Positions 33,656 through 42,151 of a DNA stretch of 64,000 nt are shown piece by piece. A program made the position numbers and the translations under genes. This DNA comes from CAVSJO01 sp963728445 (lineage in GTDB: Bacteria > Gemmatimonadota > Gemmatimonadetes > Longimicrobiales > RSA9). The stretch is taken from the NCBI GenBank assembly GCA_963728445.1, contig CAVSJO010000006.1, forward strand, positions 372,001 to 436,000, in the 5' to 3' direction. The first letter of the stretch is position 1, and every line of letters begins with the position of its first letter. The notes below the pieces were generated by a model. The model was not told the origin of the DNA and searched no databases. It saw nothing but the letters and a program-made list of their open reading frames with translations.

Positions 33656-34808
33656 GATACTCCTCCAGTCCGAACACGTGGGTGACCATGTTCAGCCCAG
33701 CGAAGCCGTCCCCTCGGAGCAGCTCCAGGGCCACGTCGTAAATGTCGCGCTTCTCGCCCTTCCACGGAACGAGTCCGTAGGCAAAGACGCCGGCGAGCGT
33801 CAGGTTGCGGATCACCAGCCGCGTCCAGTCGGCGGCCAGCTTCGAGGCCGAGCCCACCACCACGATGCGGCCGCCGCCGGCGGTGAGGGTGAGGGTGTCC
33901 CGCACGGTGCCCTCCGAACCGACCGTGTCGTAGACCAGCGTCGGACCGCCCTCGACGAAGCGGGGCGCCAGCGTCGGCTTGTACGCCTTCGCCCCGTCCA
34001 TCGACCGGGCCCAGTAGAACAGCTCGTCCGCCGACCGCAGGATTCGCGTCGCGCCTGCCGCTTCGGCCCGCTCGTTCTGGAACGGATAGCGGCCGAGCAC
34101 CGTGATCTCACCCGTCCAGCCCGTCAGGCGAAGGGCCTTCACCGTCAGGATCCCGATGGTCCCGGCGCCGACCACCAGCAGCCGGTCGCCGTCCCCGGGC
34201 GGGTGCAGCAGCACCGGCCGGAGGGCCGAGACGAACGGATCCAGCAGCACGGCGACGTCGTCCGGCAGCTCCGTCTCGGACGGAAGCCGCCGGAGCTGGC
34301 TGCGGTGCGCCACGAACGAGTCCGACCAGCCGCCGCCCGTGTCCGCGCAGTAGCCGATCATGAAGCCGGGGCTGAGGGCGCCCTCCGTCGTATTCACGCA
34401 CAGCCCGTACTCCCCGGCGCGGCACGACTCGCACGGCGGCTCGATTCCCCGCTGCTCGCACGCGAGCATGGGCGCCACGGCGACGCGGTCGTTCGGCGTC
34501 CAGCCGACGACCTTCGGACCGAGCTCCTGGAGCCGACCGATGTTTTCGTGCCCGAACGTGAACGGGTACGTCTGGAACGGCTCCAGCATGAGCGAGTCGT
34601 GCGCAGTGATCGCGGCGATGTCGCTCCCGCAGATCCCGCTCGCGGTCGTCCCCACCCGTACCCAGTCGGGGCCCGGCAGCGTGGGCCGCTCCGTCTCCTC
34701 GAGCCGCACGAAGCCGAGGGGACCCAGGGGCATCCGCGCCCCGCCCCGGCCGACGTACCGGTTCAGGAGATAACGCACGGGACGGTAATGGAGTCGGATC
34801 GCCTGCAA
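33582..34808 (-). CDS. Zinc-dependent MDR alcohol/polyol dehydrogenase
   Basis: 408 residues from the TTG at 34808, chosen because it yields an N-terminus MQAIRLHYRPVRYLLNRYVG typical of this branch. The catalytic zinc site is SGICGSD and GHENIG. The structural zinc loop is C-E-Q-R-G-I-E-P-P-C-E-S-C with a later C. Cofactor fold is VVGAGTIGILTVKAL. It overlaps the AOS gene by 74 nt, so the pair is probably co-expressed; the reductase may act on the keto product of the AOS enzyme, which is an inference. Confidence 0.85.
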   Translation of the reverse strand: MQAIRLHYRPVRYLLNRYVGRGGARMPLGPLGFVRLEETERPTLPGPDWVRVGTTASGICGSDIAAITAHDSLMLEPFQTYPFTFGHENIGRLQELGPKVVGWTPNDRVAVAPMLACEQRGIEPPCESCRAGEYGLCVNTTEGALSPGFMIGYCADTGGGWSDSFVAHRSQLRRLPSETELPDDVAVLLDPFVSALRPVLLHPPGDGDRLLVVGAGTIGILTVKALRLTGWTGEITVLGRYPFQNERAEAAGATRILRSADELFYWARSMDGAKAYKPTLAPRFVEGGPTLVYDTVGSEGTVRDTLTLTAGGGRIVVVGSASKLAADWTRLVIRNLTLAGVFAYGLVPWKGEKRDIYDVALELLRGDGFAGLNMVTHVFGLEEYRAAIGAALDKSGNGSVKVVFRPTR

Positions 34809-34888
34809 GCCGCCGGCCTTGGTCGGTCGGCCGCCCTCGCCGAGGCACGGCCGCACGGGATGCTGGGGTTCGGAGAGGCGAAAGGTAA

Positions 34889-34918
34889 GGCCTGCTTCGG
34901 CACGCCCACAAGCAGGCC
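34889..34918. repeat. Inverted repeat, 9-bp arms
   Basis: GGCCTGCTT (34889-34897) and AAGCAGGCC (34910-34918) pair perfectly around a 12-nt loop in the divergent space between the dehydrogenase and the Tat protein. No T-run follows, so it may be an operator rather than a terminator. Confidence 0.6.
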
Positions 34919-34953
34919 CCCGAGCGCGCCCCCGAGCGCGCACGTCCCGCGAC

Positions 34954-35006
34954 GGCACCGGTGTGCGCGCCGGTGCCTTGATGCGGGCGGATACCGCGTC
35001 TACGTT
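34954..35006 (+). promoter_or_regulatory. Hairpin plus leaderless promoter before the Tat/GMC pair
   Basis: GGCACCGG (34954-34961) pairs with CCGGTGCC (34970-34977). The next base starts TTGATG (34978-34983), then a 17-nt spacer and TACGTT (35001-35006), 5 nt before the ATG at 35012. The stem contains the GGCACC/GGTGCC motif seen in the hairpin-array linkers and touches the -35 box. Confidence 0.45.
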
Positions 35007-35011
35007 TCGCC

Positions 35012-35602
35012 ATGCCCAATTCTCCAGAGAGCGGCACGGCGCCGCTCCCGCCCGGCATCGACAGGCGCGGGTTCCTGCGACTGGGCGCCGCAGGTGCGGC
35101 GGCGGCCTGGCTGCTCGCTGCGCTGCCCGAGGGCGCTGCTGCCGCCTATCCGGAGGCCGCGCAGGACGGCCTGACGCTGTATGCCCTCAGTCCGCGGCAG
35201 TACGCCACCGCCCGCGCGGCGGCGGAGGCGCTCCTCGTCGACGTGCCCGTCGCTCCCGCGACGGTCGCCAGCCGGATCGACCGGCAGATCGCCCTCGTCG
35301 GCGATCCCGTACGCTCCGACGTGCGCACGGTCCTGAATGTCCTGGAGCGAGGCACGATCCTCGGCGGCCACCTGTTCCGCCCGTTCACGCGCCTCGATGC
35401 GCCCGCCCGGCTCGCGTATCTGCGCGGCTGGGGCACGTCCCGATTCAAGCTGCGCCGGGCCGTGTTCCAGGCGACGCGCGCGTTCGTCTACTTCTACGCC
35501 TACATCGACCCTGCCACGCGCCCGATCACCGGATTCGAAGGGCCGTGGCCGGAGCGCATGAACATCCCGGCAAGACCCGTGGACTTCGGACCGGTCACAT
35601 GA
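35012..35602 (+). CDS. Tat-exported gluconate 2-dehydrogenase subunit 3-like protein
   Basis: 196 residues with a twin-arginine signal DRRGFLRLGAAGAAAAWLLA (about 17-36) and cleavage near GAAAAY, so it is exported folded. The mature part (LYALSPRQYATARAAAEALL, then ERGTILGGHLFRPF) fits the small subunit family of membrane-linked FAD sugar dehydrogenases. It overlaps the following GMC gene by 4 nt (ATGA); the small subunit probably carries the GMC subunit across the membrane on one Tat signal. Confidence 0.8.
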   Translation: MPNSPESGTAPLPPGIDRRGFLRLGAAGAAAAWLLAALPEGAAAAYPEAAQDGLTLYALSPRQYATARAAAEALLVDVPVAPATVASRIDRQIALVGDPVRSDVRTVLNVLERGTILGGHLFRPFTRLDAPARLAYLRGWGTSRFKLRRAVFQATRAFVYFYAYIDPATRPITGFEGPWPERMNIPARPVDFGPVT

Positions 35603-37143
35603 TCATCCAGTGCACCGAGCGGCAGGGCGAGACCATTCGCGACCGTGCCGACGTGGTGGTGGTCGGGACGGGCGCCGGCGGTGCCACGCTCGCCTGCTAC
35701 CTGGCCGAGCGTGGATGGGACGTGGTCATGCTCGAGAAAGGCGGCTTCTTCCGCGCGGAGGACTTCACGCAGCGGGAAGAGGACGCCATGGCCGACTTCA
35801 ACGGCCGCCGGGGGATGGACGCCTCCACCGACAACTCACTCTTCCTCAACTATGCGGAAGCGGTGGGTGGCTGCACGGTCCACTACTGGGGCGACTGCCT
35901 GCGCACGCCGCCGGACCGCCTCCAGTGGTGGCGGGAGTCCCGCGGCATCGACTGGATGACCGAGGACGAGCTGAATCCACACTGGGACGAGATCTGGAAG
36001 GACCTCGGCGTCCATCTGGCGGGGGAGAACCTCTTCAACGACAACAATCGTCTCGTTCGGCAGGGGTGCGAGAAGCTGGGCGTTCTGGGGGAGACGACGG
36101 ACACCGCACGCGTCGATTGCATCGCCTGCGGATGGACGCAGTTCGGCTGTGCGTACAACCGGAAGTCCTCTCAGCTCATCACGACCATACCGCGGGTCAA
36201 CCGGACCGGCGCCCGGATCTATTCGGACGTCCGCGCCCGCACGATCCGTATGGAGAATGGTCGGGCCACCGGGGTCGAGGGCGACATCGTGGATCGACGT
36301 ACCGACCGCCCCCACGGCAGCATCCGCATCGACGCCCCCGTCGTCGTCGTCGCCGGCGGCTCCCTCGGCACCGCCGACCTGCTGCTGCGCAATCTCGACG
36401 ATCCGGTCGTGGGGAGACGCCTGTACGTGAACCCCCATTACTGGGTCTACGCGAACATGGGCCGGCGGATCGAGAACACCATCGGCATCCCGTGCGCCTA
36501 CATCGTGAAGGAGTGGCGTCGGAAGGTCGTGGACCACGCCGGCGACTACGTGCGCGGCGGCTACATCATGCTGTGCAGCCATCAGAGTCCGGGCATTACC
36601 GCCGCCCAGCTCAGCGCCACCGGCGCCGATCACACGCGGCTGATGCGCGACTACCACCAGTACGGCTCGCTGATGTCGGTCATCGACGAGGAGAACCCGG
36701 GCCGCGTCTACATCGACTCGAAGGGCCATCGACGTGTCGACTACACCGTTCGCGGCGTCGACCTGCACAAGGCCGTCGACTACCTCCGCAACGCGTCGCG
36801 GATCTTCCTCGCCGCGGGCGCCAGGGAAGTCGTCATCCCCGATGTCCACGGGACCGTGGTGCGCAGCGAAGCCGACCTCCAGGGCGTCGGGCTCCGCTCC
36901 GTCCAGCCCAACGCGCAGTTCATCGCCGGAAGCCACCTCCTGGGCACCGCCCCCCTGGGAAGCGACCCCGAGGACTCCTTCGCCGGCCCGACGGGCGAGG
37001 CACACCGGGTCCCCGGCCTCTACGTTGCCGACGGCGCCGCCGTCCCGACGTCCGTCAGCGTGGACCCCTCCATCACCATCATGGGAGTCGCTCGGCACAT
37101 CGCCGCAGGCATGCACGAGCGCATCGGACGGCAGGGCTCCTAG
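35599..37143 (+). CDS. GMC-family FAD oxidoreductase (gluconate/sugar dehydrogenase large subunit)
   Basis: 514 residues. The FAD fold is VVVGTGAGGATLACYLAERG (about 21-40). CTVHYWGDCLRTPPDRLQWW, CGWTQFGCAYNRKS and VVVAGGSLGTADLLLRN follow, with the C-terminal GLYVADGAAVPTSVSVDPS pattern of GMC enzymes. There is no own signal peptide, consistent with hitch-hiking on the Tat subunit upstream. The cytochrome c subunit that usually takes the electrons is not in the window. Confidence 0.87.
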   Translation: MIIQCTERQGETIRDRADVVVVGTGAGGATLACYLAERGWDVVMLEKGGFFRAEDFTQREEDAMADFNGRRGMDASTDNSLFLNYAEAVGGCTVHYWGDCLRTPPDRLQWWRESRGIDWMTEDELNPHWDEIWKDLGVHLAGENLFNDNNRLVRQGCEKLGVLGETTDTARVDCIACGWTQFGCAYNRKSSQLITTIPRVNRTGARIYSDVRARTIRMENGRATGVEGDIVDRRTDRPHGSIRIDAPVVVVAGGSLGTADLLLRNLDDPVVGRRLYVNPHYWVYANMGRRIENTIGIPCAYIVKEWRRKVVDHAGDYVRGGYIMLCSHQSPGITAAQLSATGADHTRLMRDYHQYGSLMSVIDEENPGRVYIDSKGHRRVDYTVRGVDLHKAVDYLRNASRIFLAAGAREVVIPDVHGTVVRSEADLQGVGLRSVQPNAQFIAGSHLLGTAPLGSDPEDSFAGPTGEAHRVPGLYVADGAAVPTSVSVDPSITIMGVARHIAAGMHERIGRQGS

Positions 37144-37872
37144 TCAGCCGGAGGTGAGCCGGTACACCGTCGCGGTGCGCGTGCCGATCCCCTCCACGTC
37201 CTCCGGCACCGCCAGCTCGAACGCGTCGATGCGTTCCAGGCCCGCAGCGTCGAAGTAGGCTCGGCCCGGATCGGCCACGAGAACGGTCGCGCCCGCCGAA
37301 CCACACGCGTCGAGGAACGACCGGATGCGCGGTGCGCCGGAGCGTTCGTAGGCGACGTCGCCGCACAGCACCACCTCCCGGACCTCCGCATTCGCGGGGT
37401 GCTCCGGGCCCGTGACGTCCCCGGTCACTCCGTCGACAACCAGGCCCTGACGCCGTGCCGCGAGGGAGGTCACGGCAACGGCCCAGGGGTCGATGTCCGC
37501 GGCGAGCACGGAGGCCGCTCCGGCTGTCGCCGCGGCGAGCGCTGCGACGCCTCCTCCACAGCCGACGTCCAGCACGGTGCGCCCCCGCACGAGCTCGGGC
37601 GTGTCGAGAAGGACGCGGGCAAGGGCGGCGCCGCCGGGCCACGCCCACGCCCAGAACGGAGAGGGCAGGTCACGGCCGGCCAGGACCTCCGCGGCCTCCC
37701 ATACCTCGGTCAGCGATCGAGCGGTGAAGACGCCGATGCGCGGCGTGAGGGGCGCGGGCGCCAGCGGCGCGACCCGGTCGAGGAGTTCGCCGAGCGCTGC
37801 CTCCTCGGGCGGCTCGGGGTACTCGGAAGGGACGCCGGGGTGGCCGATCAGCGGGGAGCCGCCGCGATGCAC
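37144..37872 (-). CDS. Class I SAM-dependent methyltransferase (ETFB-lysine/Nnt1-like)
   Basis: 242 residues from a GTG at 37872 that overlaps the ridA end by 25 nt. Motif I is VLDVGCGGGVAALAAATAG, motif post-I is VLAADIDPWAV, and FWAWAWPGGAALARVLLD before them is characteristic of the METTL20/Nnt1 branch. CGDVAYE replaces the usual DxxY motif. The target is probably a protein lysine, from the branch it resembles, but this is not provable here. Confidence 0.8.
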   Translation of the reverse strand: MHRGGSPLIGHPGVPSEYPEPPEEAALGELLDRVAPLAPAPLTPRIGVFTARSLTEVWEAAEVLAGRDLPSPFWAWAWPGGAALARVLLDTPELVRGRTVLDVGCGGGVAALAAATAGAASVLAADIDPWAVAVTSLAARRQGLVVDGVTGDVTGPEHPANAEVREVVLCGDVAYERSGAPRIRSFLDACGSAGATVLVADPGRAYFDAAGLERIDAFELAVPEDVEGIGTRTATVYRLTSG

Positions 37873-38303
37873 TCGATCTCGACGCGCGCACCGAGGGCAA
37901 GGCCGCTTCCCGCCATGGCGGAACGGGCGGGCGGGTCCTTGGGGAAGTACTGGGCGTAGACGGCGTTCATCGCCTGGTAGTCCCGCATGTCGGCCAGGAA
38001 GATCGTGCACTTGACGACGTCGTCCAGATCCGCGCCGGCGGCGCCCAGCACCGTGCGGATGTTTTCCATCGCCTGACGGGTCTCCGGGCCGACTCCGCCC
38101 GGTACGACCTCCATGGTCCCCGGCTTCACGCCGATCTGGCCCGACAGGAAGATGAAATCGCCGGACCGGATCGCGGGCGAGAACACCGGCAGGGACGTGA
38201 CCCGGTCGGACCGGATCACCTCCCGGTGCGGGCCCGCGGGCGCCGGATTGCGGGAGCAGGCGGCTGCACCCGCCAGGGCGAGGGGGATCAGCAGGCGGCG
38301 CAT
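37848..38303 (-). CDS. RidA-family protein with a lipoprotein signal
   Basis: 151 residues. The N-terminus MRRLLIPLALAGAAAC is a lipoprotein signal (Cys16), followed by a full RidA/YjgF domain: FSPAIRSGDFIFLSGQIG, TRQAMENIRTVLGAAGADLDDVVKCT and ARSAMAGSGLALGARVEIE. RidA hydrolyses reactive enamines made by threonine/serine dehydratase, and this gene sits just downstream of such a dehydratase. RidA is normally cytoplasmic, so the lipid anchor is odd. The substrate Arg of canonical RidA seems replaced in the ARVEIE strand area. Confidence 0.88.
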   Translation of the reverse strand: MRRLLIPLALAGAAACSRNPAPAGPHREVIRSDRVTSLPVFSPAIRSGDFIFLSGQIGVKPGTMEVVPGGVGPETRQAMENIRTVLGAAGADLDDVVKCTIFLADMRDYQAMNAVYAQYFPKDPPARSAMAGSGLALGARVEIECIAAAPR

Positions 38304-38357
38304 GGGGGGCTCCTCGGTTCGTGGGTGTGGATCCTGGCGTTACCCGACGTCGCGGCG

Positions 38358-39350
38358 CTAGGCCTTCATCGCGCCGAACTTCTCCATCGGCTCGCCCGCC
38401 CCGGGAAGGATGCCCTTCAGACGGGACAGGTCGATGTTGCCGCCGCTCAGCACGCACGCCATCCGGTCGACGCCGTCGAGGTCCACGGCGCCGGAGAGGA
38501 CCGCGGCCACGGCCGCAGCGCCGGCGGGTTCGAGCATGAGCTTGCCGCGCTCGAGCAGGAAGATGATGGCTTCCTCGAGCTGCTCGTCGGTAACGAGCAC
38601 GACGTCGTCGACGTACTCCCGCACGTGCTGGAGCACCAGCTCACCGGTGTGAGGGGCGGCGAGTCCGTCGGCAATGGTCGAGATGTCCGGCAGGTCCACC
38701 GGATGACCGGCTTTCAGGGCCTCCGTCACGCTGGGCGCCCCGGTCGGCTCCACCCCCACCACCCGGGCGTTCGGCCGCAGGTTCTTCACGGCCGTGGCGA
38801 TCCCCGAGATCAGGCCGCCGCCCCCCACCGGCACGACGACGAGGTCGACGTCGGGCAGGTCCTCGATGATCTCGAGGCCGACCGTTCCCTGGCCCGCGAT
38901 GATCTGTTCGTCCTCGAACGGGTGCACGAAGCAGAGCCCGCGCTCACGCTGGAGCTCCTCGGCCTTCTCGAACGCCGTCGCGAAGGTGCCGTGCAGGATC
39001 ACTTCCGCGCCGTAGCGCCGGCTCGCCTCCACCTTCGACGTCGGCGCGGCCTCCGGCATCACGACCGTCGAGCGCACGCCCGCGGCCGTGGCGGCGAAGG
39101 CGACGGCCTGGGCGTGATTGCCGGCAGAGACGGCGATCAGGCCGCAGGACTTCTCTCGCTCGGACAGCGAGCGCACCTTGTTCAGGGCGCCCCGGGTCTT
39201 GAAGGAGCCCGTTCTCTGCAGGCACTCCGCCTTCATCCAGGCGTTCGTGCCCGTGCGCTGCCCGAGCGTGCTGGAAGAGAGCAGCGGTGTATGGTGTACG
39301 CGGTCACGGATGGCGCGACGGGCCTGCCGGACCTGCTCGAGGGTGACCAT
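38358..39350 (-). CDS. Threonine/serine dehydratase (PLP), short form
   Basis: 330-residue fold-type II PLP enzyme that deaminates threonine (and serine) to 2-oxo acids through an enamine. The PLP Lys lies in TGSFKTRGALNK, the phosphate loop is GGGGL in VVPVGGGGLISG, and SAGNHAQAVA and a terminal VLSGGNIDLSRL are family-typical. No C-terminal ACT domain, so it is the catabolic or racemase-like form, not isoleucine-feedback-regulated IlvA. ATG 39350 has AAGGAGT 6 nt before it. ridA follows 54 nt downstream. Confidence 0.9.
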   Translation of the reverse strand: MVTLEQVRQARRAIRDRVHHTPLLSSSTLGQRTGTNAWMKAECLQRTGSFKTRGALNKVRSLSEREKSCGLIAVSAGNHAQAVAFAATAAGVRSTVVMPEAAPTSKVEASRRYGAEVILHGTFATAFEKAEELQRERGLCFVHPFEDEQIIAGQGTVGLEIIEDLPDVDLVVVPVGGGGLISGIATAVKNLRPNARVVGVEPTGAPSVTEALKAGHPVDLPDISTIADGLAAPHTGELVLQHVREYVDDVVLVTDEQLEEAIIFLLERGKLMLEPAGAAAVAAVLSGAVDLDGVDRMACVLSGGNIDLSRLKGILPGAGEPMEKFGAMKA

Positions 39351-39482
39351 TCGACTCCTTTTCTGGTGCCGCCGCCGCATGGGGCGGGGAGAAATGATGC
39401 GACGCGCGCGCGACGAGGCGCAAGTTGCGGCGCCCCTTTTCCTGCGAGGGCGGGAACGATCCTTGCCCCGCGATGCCTCATC

Positions 39483-41462
39483 ATGGCGATCATCGAACCC
39501 AAGGGAAGCGACCGCCGGGGCGGGCGGGACGACCGGCGCGCCGGCGGCGAGCGGCGCCGGGGATCAGGCGACCGGAGGGGCGGTCCGATGAACGACCGCC
39601 GCATGCGGTTCACCATCCTGTATTTCCTGGCCGCGATCCTGTTCATCATCGGCCTCAACTACTTCCTCGGGCGACAGACGACCCGCCAGATTCCGTACAG
39701 CGACCTCAAGCACCGGATCGCCGAGGGCCAGATCGCGAAGGTGACCGTCGGTGGGCAGTCCGTCCGGGCGACGGTGCGGGACAGCCTCGTTCAGCCCGAC
39801 TCGCCCCAGGTCTACACGGCCGTCCCCGTCGCCGACGATCCGGAGCTGATCCCGCTGCTGGAGCGGGCGGACGTCGAGTACCAGGGCTCCACCGAAGGCT
39901 GGCTCACCAGCATCCTCGGATGGCTTCTGCCCCTCGGCCTGATCCTGCTCTTCTGGATCTTCATGCTGCGCAGGATCAACCCGGCCCAGGGCGTGATGAC
40001 GGTGGGCAAGAACCGGGCTCGCATCGTGGGCGAGGAGGGAACGGGCGTCGACTTCGACGACGTCGCCGGAGCCGACGAGGCGAAACAGGAGCTCGTGGAG
40101 GTGGTCGAGTTCCTTCAGACCCCGGAGAAGTTCCACCGACTGGGCGCGAAGATCCCGAAGGGCGTGCTCCTCGTGGGGGCGCCGGGTACGGGCAAGACGC
40201 TTCTCGCCCGGGCCGTCGCCGGCGAGGCGGGCGTCACGTTCTTCTCCATCAGCGGCTCGGAATTCGTGGAGATGTTCGTGGGCGTGGGGGCCTCGCGCGT
40301 TCGCGATCTGTTCACACAGGCGAAGACGAACGCCCCGTGCATCGTGTTCATCGACGAGCTCGACGCCCTCGGCAAGGCCCGCGGCGTCGGCGGCGTAATG
40401 GGCGGCAACGACGAGCGGGAGCAGACGCTGAACCAGCTCCTCGTGGAGATGGACGGGTTCGATCCGCGCACCGGCGTCATCATCATGGCCGCGACGAACC
40501 GCCCGGAGATCCTCGACCCCGCGCTGCTCCGGCCGGGCCGCTTCGATCGCCAGGTCGTCGTGGACAAGCCTGACCGCACCGGACGGGAGGCGATCCTGGC
40601 GGTCCACGCGAAGGAGGTGCGGCTCGACCCGGAGGTGGACCTGGACGTCGTCGCCCGGCGCACGCCCGGCTTCGTGGGTGCCGACCTGGCCAACCTGCTG
40701 AACGAGGCCGCGCTCCTCGCCGCCCGCCGGGAGCACACGGCGGTGACGATGAAGGACATCGACGACGCCATCGACCGCGTGGTCGCCGGCCTCGAGAAGC
40801 GGAACCGGCTCATCAACGACAGCGAGCGGGAGATCGTCGCCTACCACGAGGCCGGGCACGCCATCGTCGCGGAGCGGGTCGATACGGCCGATCCGGTTCA
40901 CAAGATCTCCATCGTGCCCCGGGGCGTGGGCGCCCTCGGCTACACACAGCAGCTCCCGACCGACGAGCGCTTCCTCCTGCAGCGTGGCGAACTCGAGGAC
41001 CGGCTGGCCGTCCTGCTGGGCGGACGCTGCGCCGAGGAGCTGATCTTCGACGAGATCTCCACCGGCGCCGGAAACGACCTGGAACGGGCCAGTGACATCG
41101 CGCGCCGCATGGTCGGCGAGTTCGGCATGTCAGCCGCGCTGGGACCGGTCACGTACCGCAAGAAGCGCCGGCCCACCTTCCTCGACCTCCAGGAGGGGAG
41201 CGACGGTGACCGCGACTACAGCGAGGCCACCGCCGAGCTCATCGACGACGAGGTTCGCCGTGTCGTCGTCGCCGCCCACGACCGAGCCCTCGAGATCCTG
41301 CGAATGGACCGCGACATCCTGGAGGTCGTCGCGCAGCGACTATTGGAAAAGGAGGTCGTGGACCGGGCCGAGCTTCGGGAGATGATGGGCGGCCCGCCCG
41401 TCGAGCCTGGCGACGGGGAGCGGCCCGAGGTGGGTCACGTGCCGGAAGTCGAGTCGGAGTAG
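39483..41462 (+). CDS. ftsH: ATP-dependent zinc metalloprotease FtsH
   Basis: Membrane AAA+ protease that degrades misfolded membrane proteins and regulators, 659 residues. Two membrane helices (about 43-62 and 141-160) flank a periplasmic domain. The AAA module has Walker A GAPGTGKT, Walker B IVFIDELDALG and second-region homology TNRPEILDPALLRPGRFD. The protease site is HEAGH at 455-459. An unusual 38-residue Arg/Gly/Asp-rich N-terminal extension precedes the first helix if ATG 39483 is used; ATG 39588 would remove most of it. Confidence 0.95.
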   Translation: MAIIEPKGSDRRGGRDDRRAGGERRRGSGDRRGGPMNDRRMRFTILYFLAAILFIIGLNYFLGRQTTRQIPYSDLKHRIAEGQIAKVTVGGQSVRATVRDSLVQPDSPQVYTAVPVADDPELIPLLERADVEYQGSTEGWLTSILGWLLPLGLILLFWIFMLRRINPAQGVMTVGKNRARIVGEEGTGVDFDDVAGADEAKQELVEVVEFLQTPEKFHRLGAKIPKGVLLVGAPGTGKTLLARAVAGEAGVTFFSISGSEFVEMFVGVGASRVRDLFTQAKTNAPCIVFIDELDALGKARGVGGVMGGNDEREQTLNQLLVEMDGFDPRTGVIIMAATNRPEILDPALLRPGRFDRQVVVDKPDRTGREAILAVHAKEVRLDPEVDLDVVARRTPGFVGADLANLLNEAALLAARREHTAVTMKDIDDAIDRVVAGLEKRNRLINDSEREIVAYHEAGHAIVAERVDTADPVHKISIVPRGVGALGYTQQLPTDERFLLQRGELEDRLAVLLGGRCAEELIFDEISTGAGNDLERASDIARRMVGEFGMSAALGPVTYRKKRRPTFLDLQEGSDGDRDYSEATAELIDDEVRRVVVAAHDRALEILRMDRDILEVVAQRLLEKEVVDRAELREMMGGPPVEPGDGERPEVGHVPEVESE

Positions 41463-41567
41463 CCGTGCCCTGCGCCGATCGCTCCGGCCATTCGTTCCCT
41501 GTCGGGTCCGACGCCGGACGCCTGAGGACGGCGAGCGCTCGCGCCGGAGGCCGTGCGGCCAGGCGAG

Positions 41568-42011
41568 TCAGACCGCCGCTTCCTCCTGGATCGCCCGGCC
41601 GATCCTCGCCGCCATGACGTCGAGCTGCGATCGGGACTGCAGCGGACCATCGTGGGCGGGAAGCTGGAGCGGGAAGTCCTCGCCCTCGCGGACGGGGATG
41701 ATGTGGAAGTGGAAGTGGTCGACGTCCTGGCCACCGGCGCGTCCGTTCGCGCTGAAGATATTGACCGCGGGCGCGTGCGTCGCCGTCTTCACCCCCGCCG
41801 TGATACGCCGCACCACCACCATGCAGTGTGCGGCGAGCGCCTCGGGCAGGTCGAGCACCGTCGGATGGTGCTCCCGCGTCACCACGAGGGTGTGGCCCGG
41901 GCTGAGGGGGCTGATGTCCATGAAGGCGACCGTGTGGTCGTCCTCGTGCACGATGCTGACGGTTTCCTCGCCGGCAATGATCCGGCAGAAAACACAGCTC
42001 TTGTCCACCAT
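41568..42011 (-). CDS. HIT-family nucleotide hydrolase
   Basis: 147 residues from the ATG at 42011 (GAGGAA 3 nt upstream). It begins CVFCRIIAGEE with the zinc-type Cys pair common in bacterial HIT proteins, continues SPLSPGHTLVVTREHH, and ends with the histidine triad DHFHFHIIP. It likely splits dinucleoside polyphosphates or AMP-linked adducts. Converges with ftsH; the 105 bp between them shows no clear terminator. Confidence 0.92.
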   Translation of the reverse strand: MVDKSCVFCRIIAGEETVSIVHEDDHTVAFMDISPLSPGHTLVVTREHHPTVLDLPEALAAHCMVVVRRITAGVKTATHAPAVNIFSANGRAGGQDVDHFHFHIIPVREGEDFPLQLPAHDGPLQSRSQLDVMAARIGRAIQEEAAV

Positions 42012-42151
42012 CGATTCCTCGTCGGGGGAGCGGTTGCGTTGCCGTCCGATGGCAGGATCTCCGTTGCAGGAAGCGGGCCGCCCCCCTTGGCGAAACACGC
42101 AACCACCGCCAGATTAGGCGCCCTCGAACCCGGACCAGGAGCGACAGGCAG

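Noticed and set aside
38226..39482. N-terminal extension of ftsH
   Set aside because: It is antisense to threonine dehydratase; the real start is at 39483 or 39588.
41463..41567. Terminator between ftsH and the HIT gene
   Set aside because: Only a 5-bp GGCCG-type stem, no T-run.
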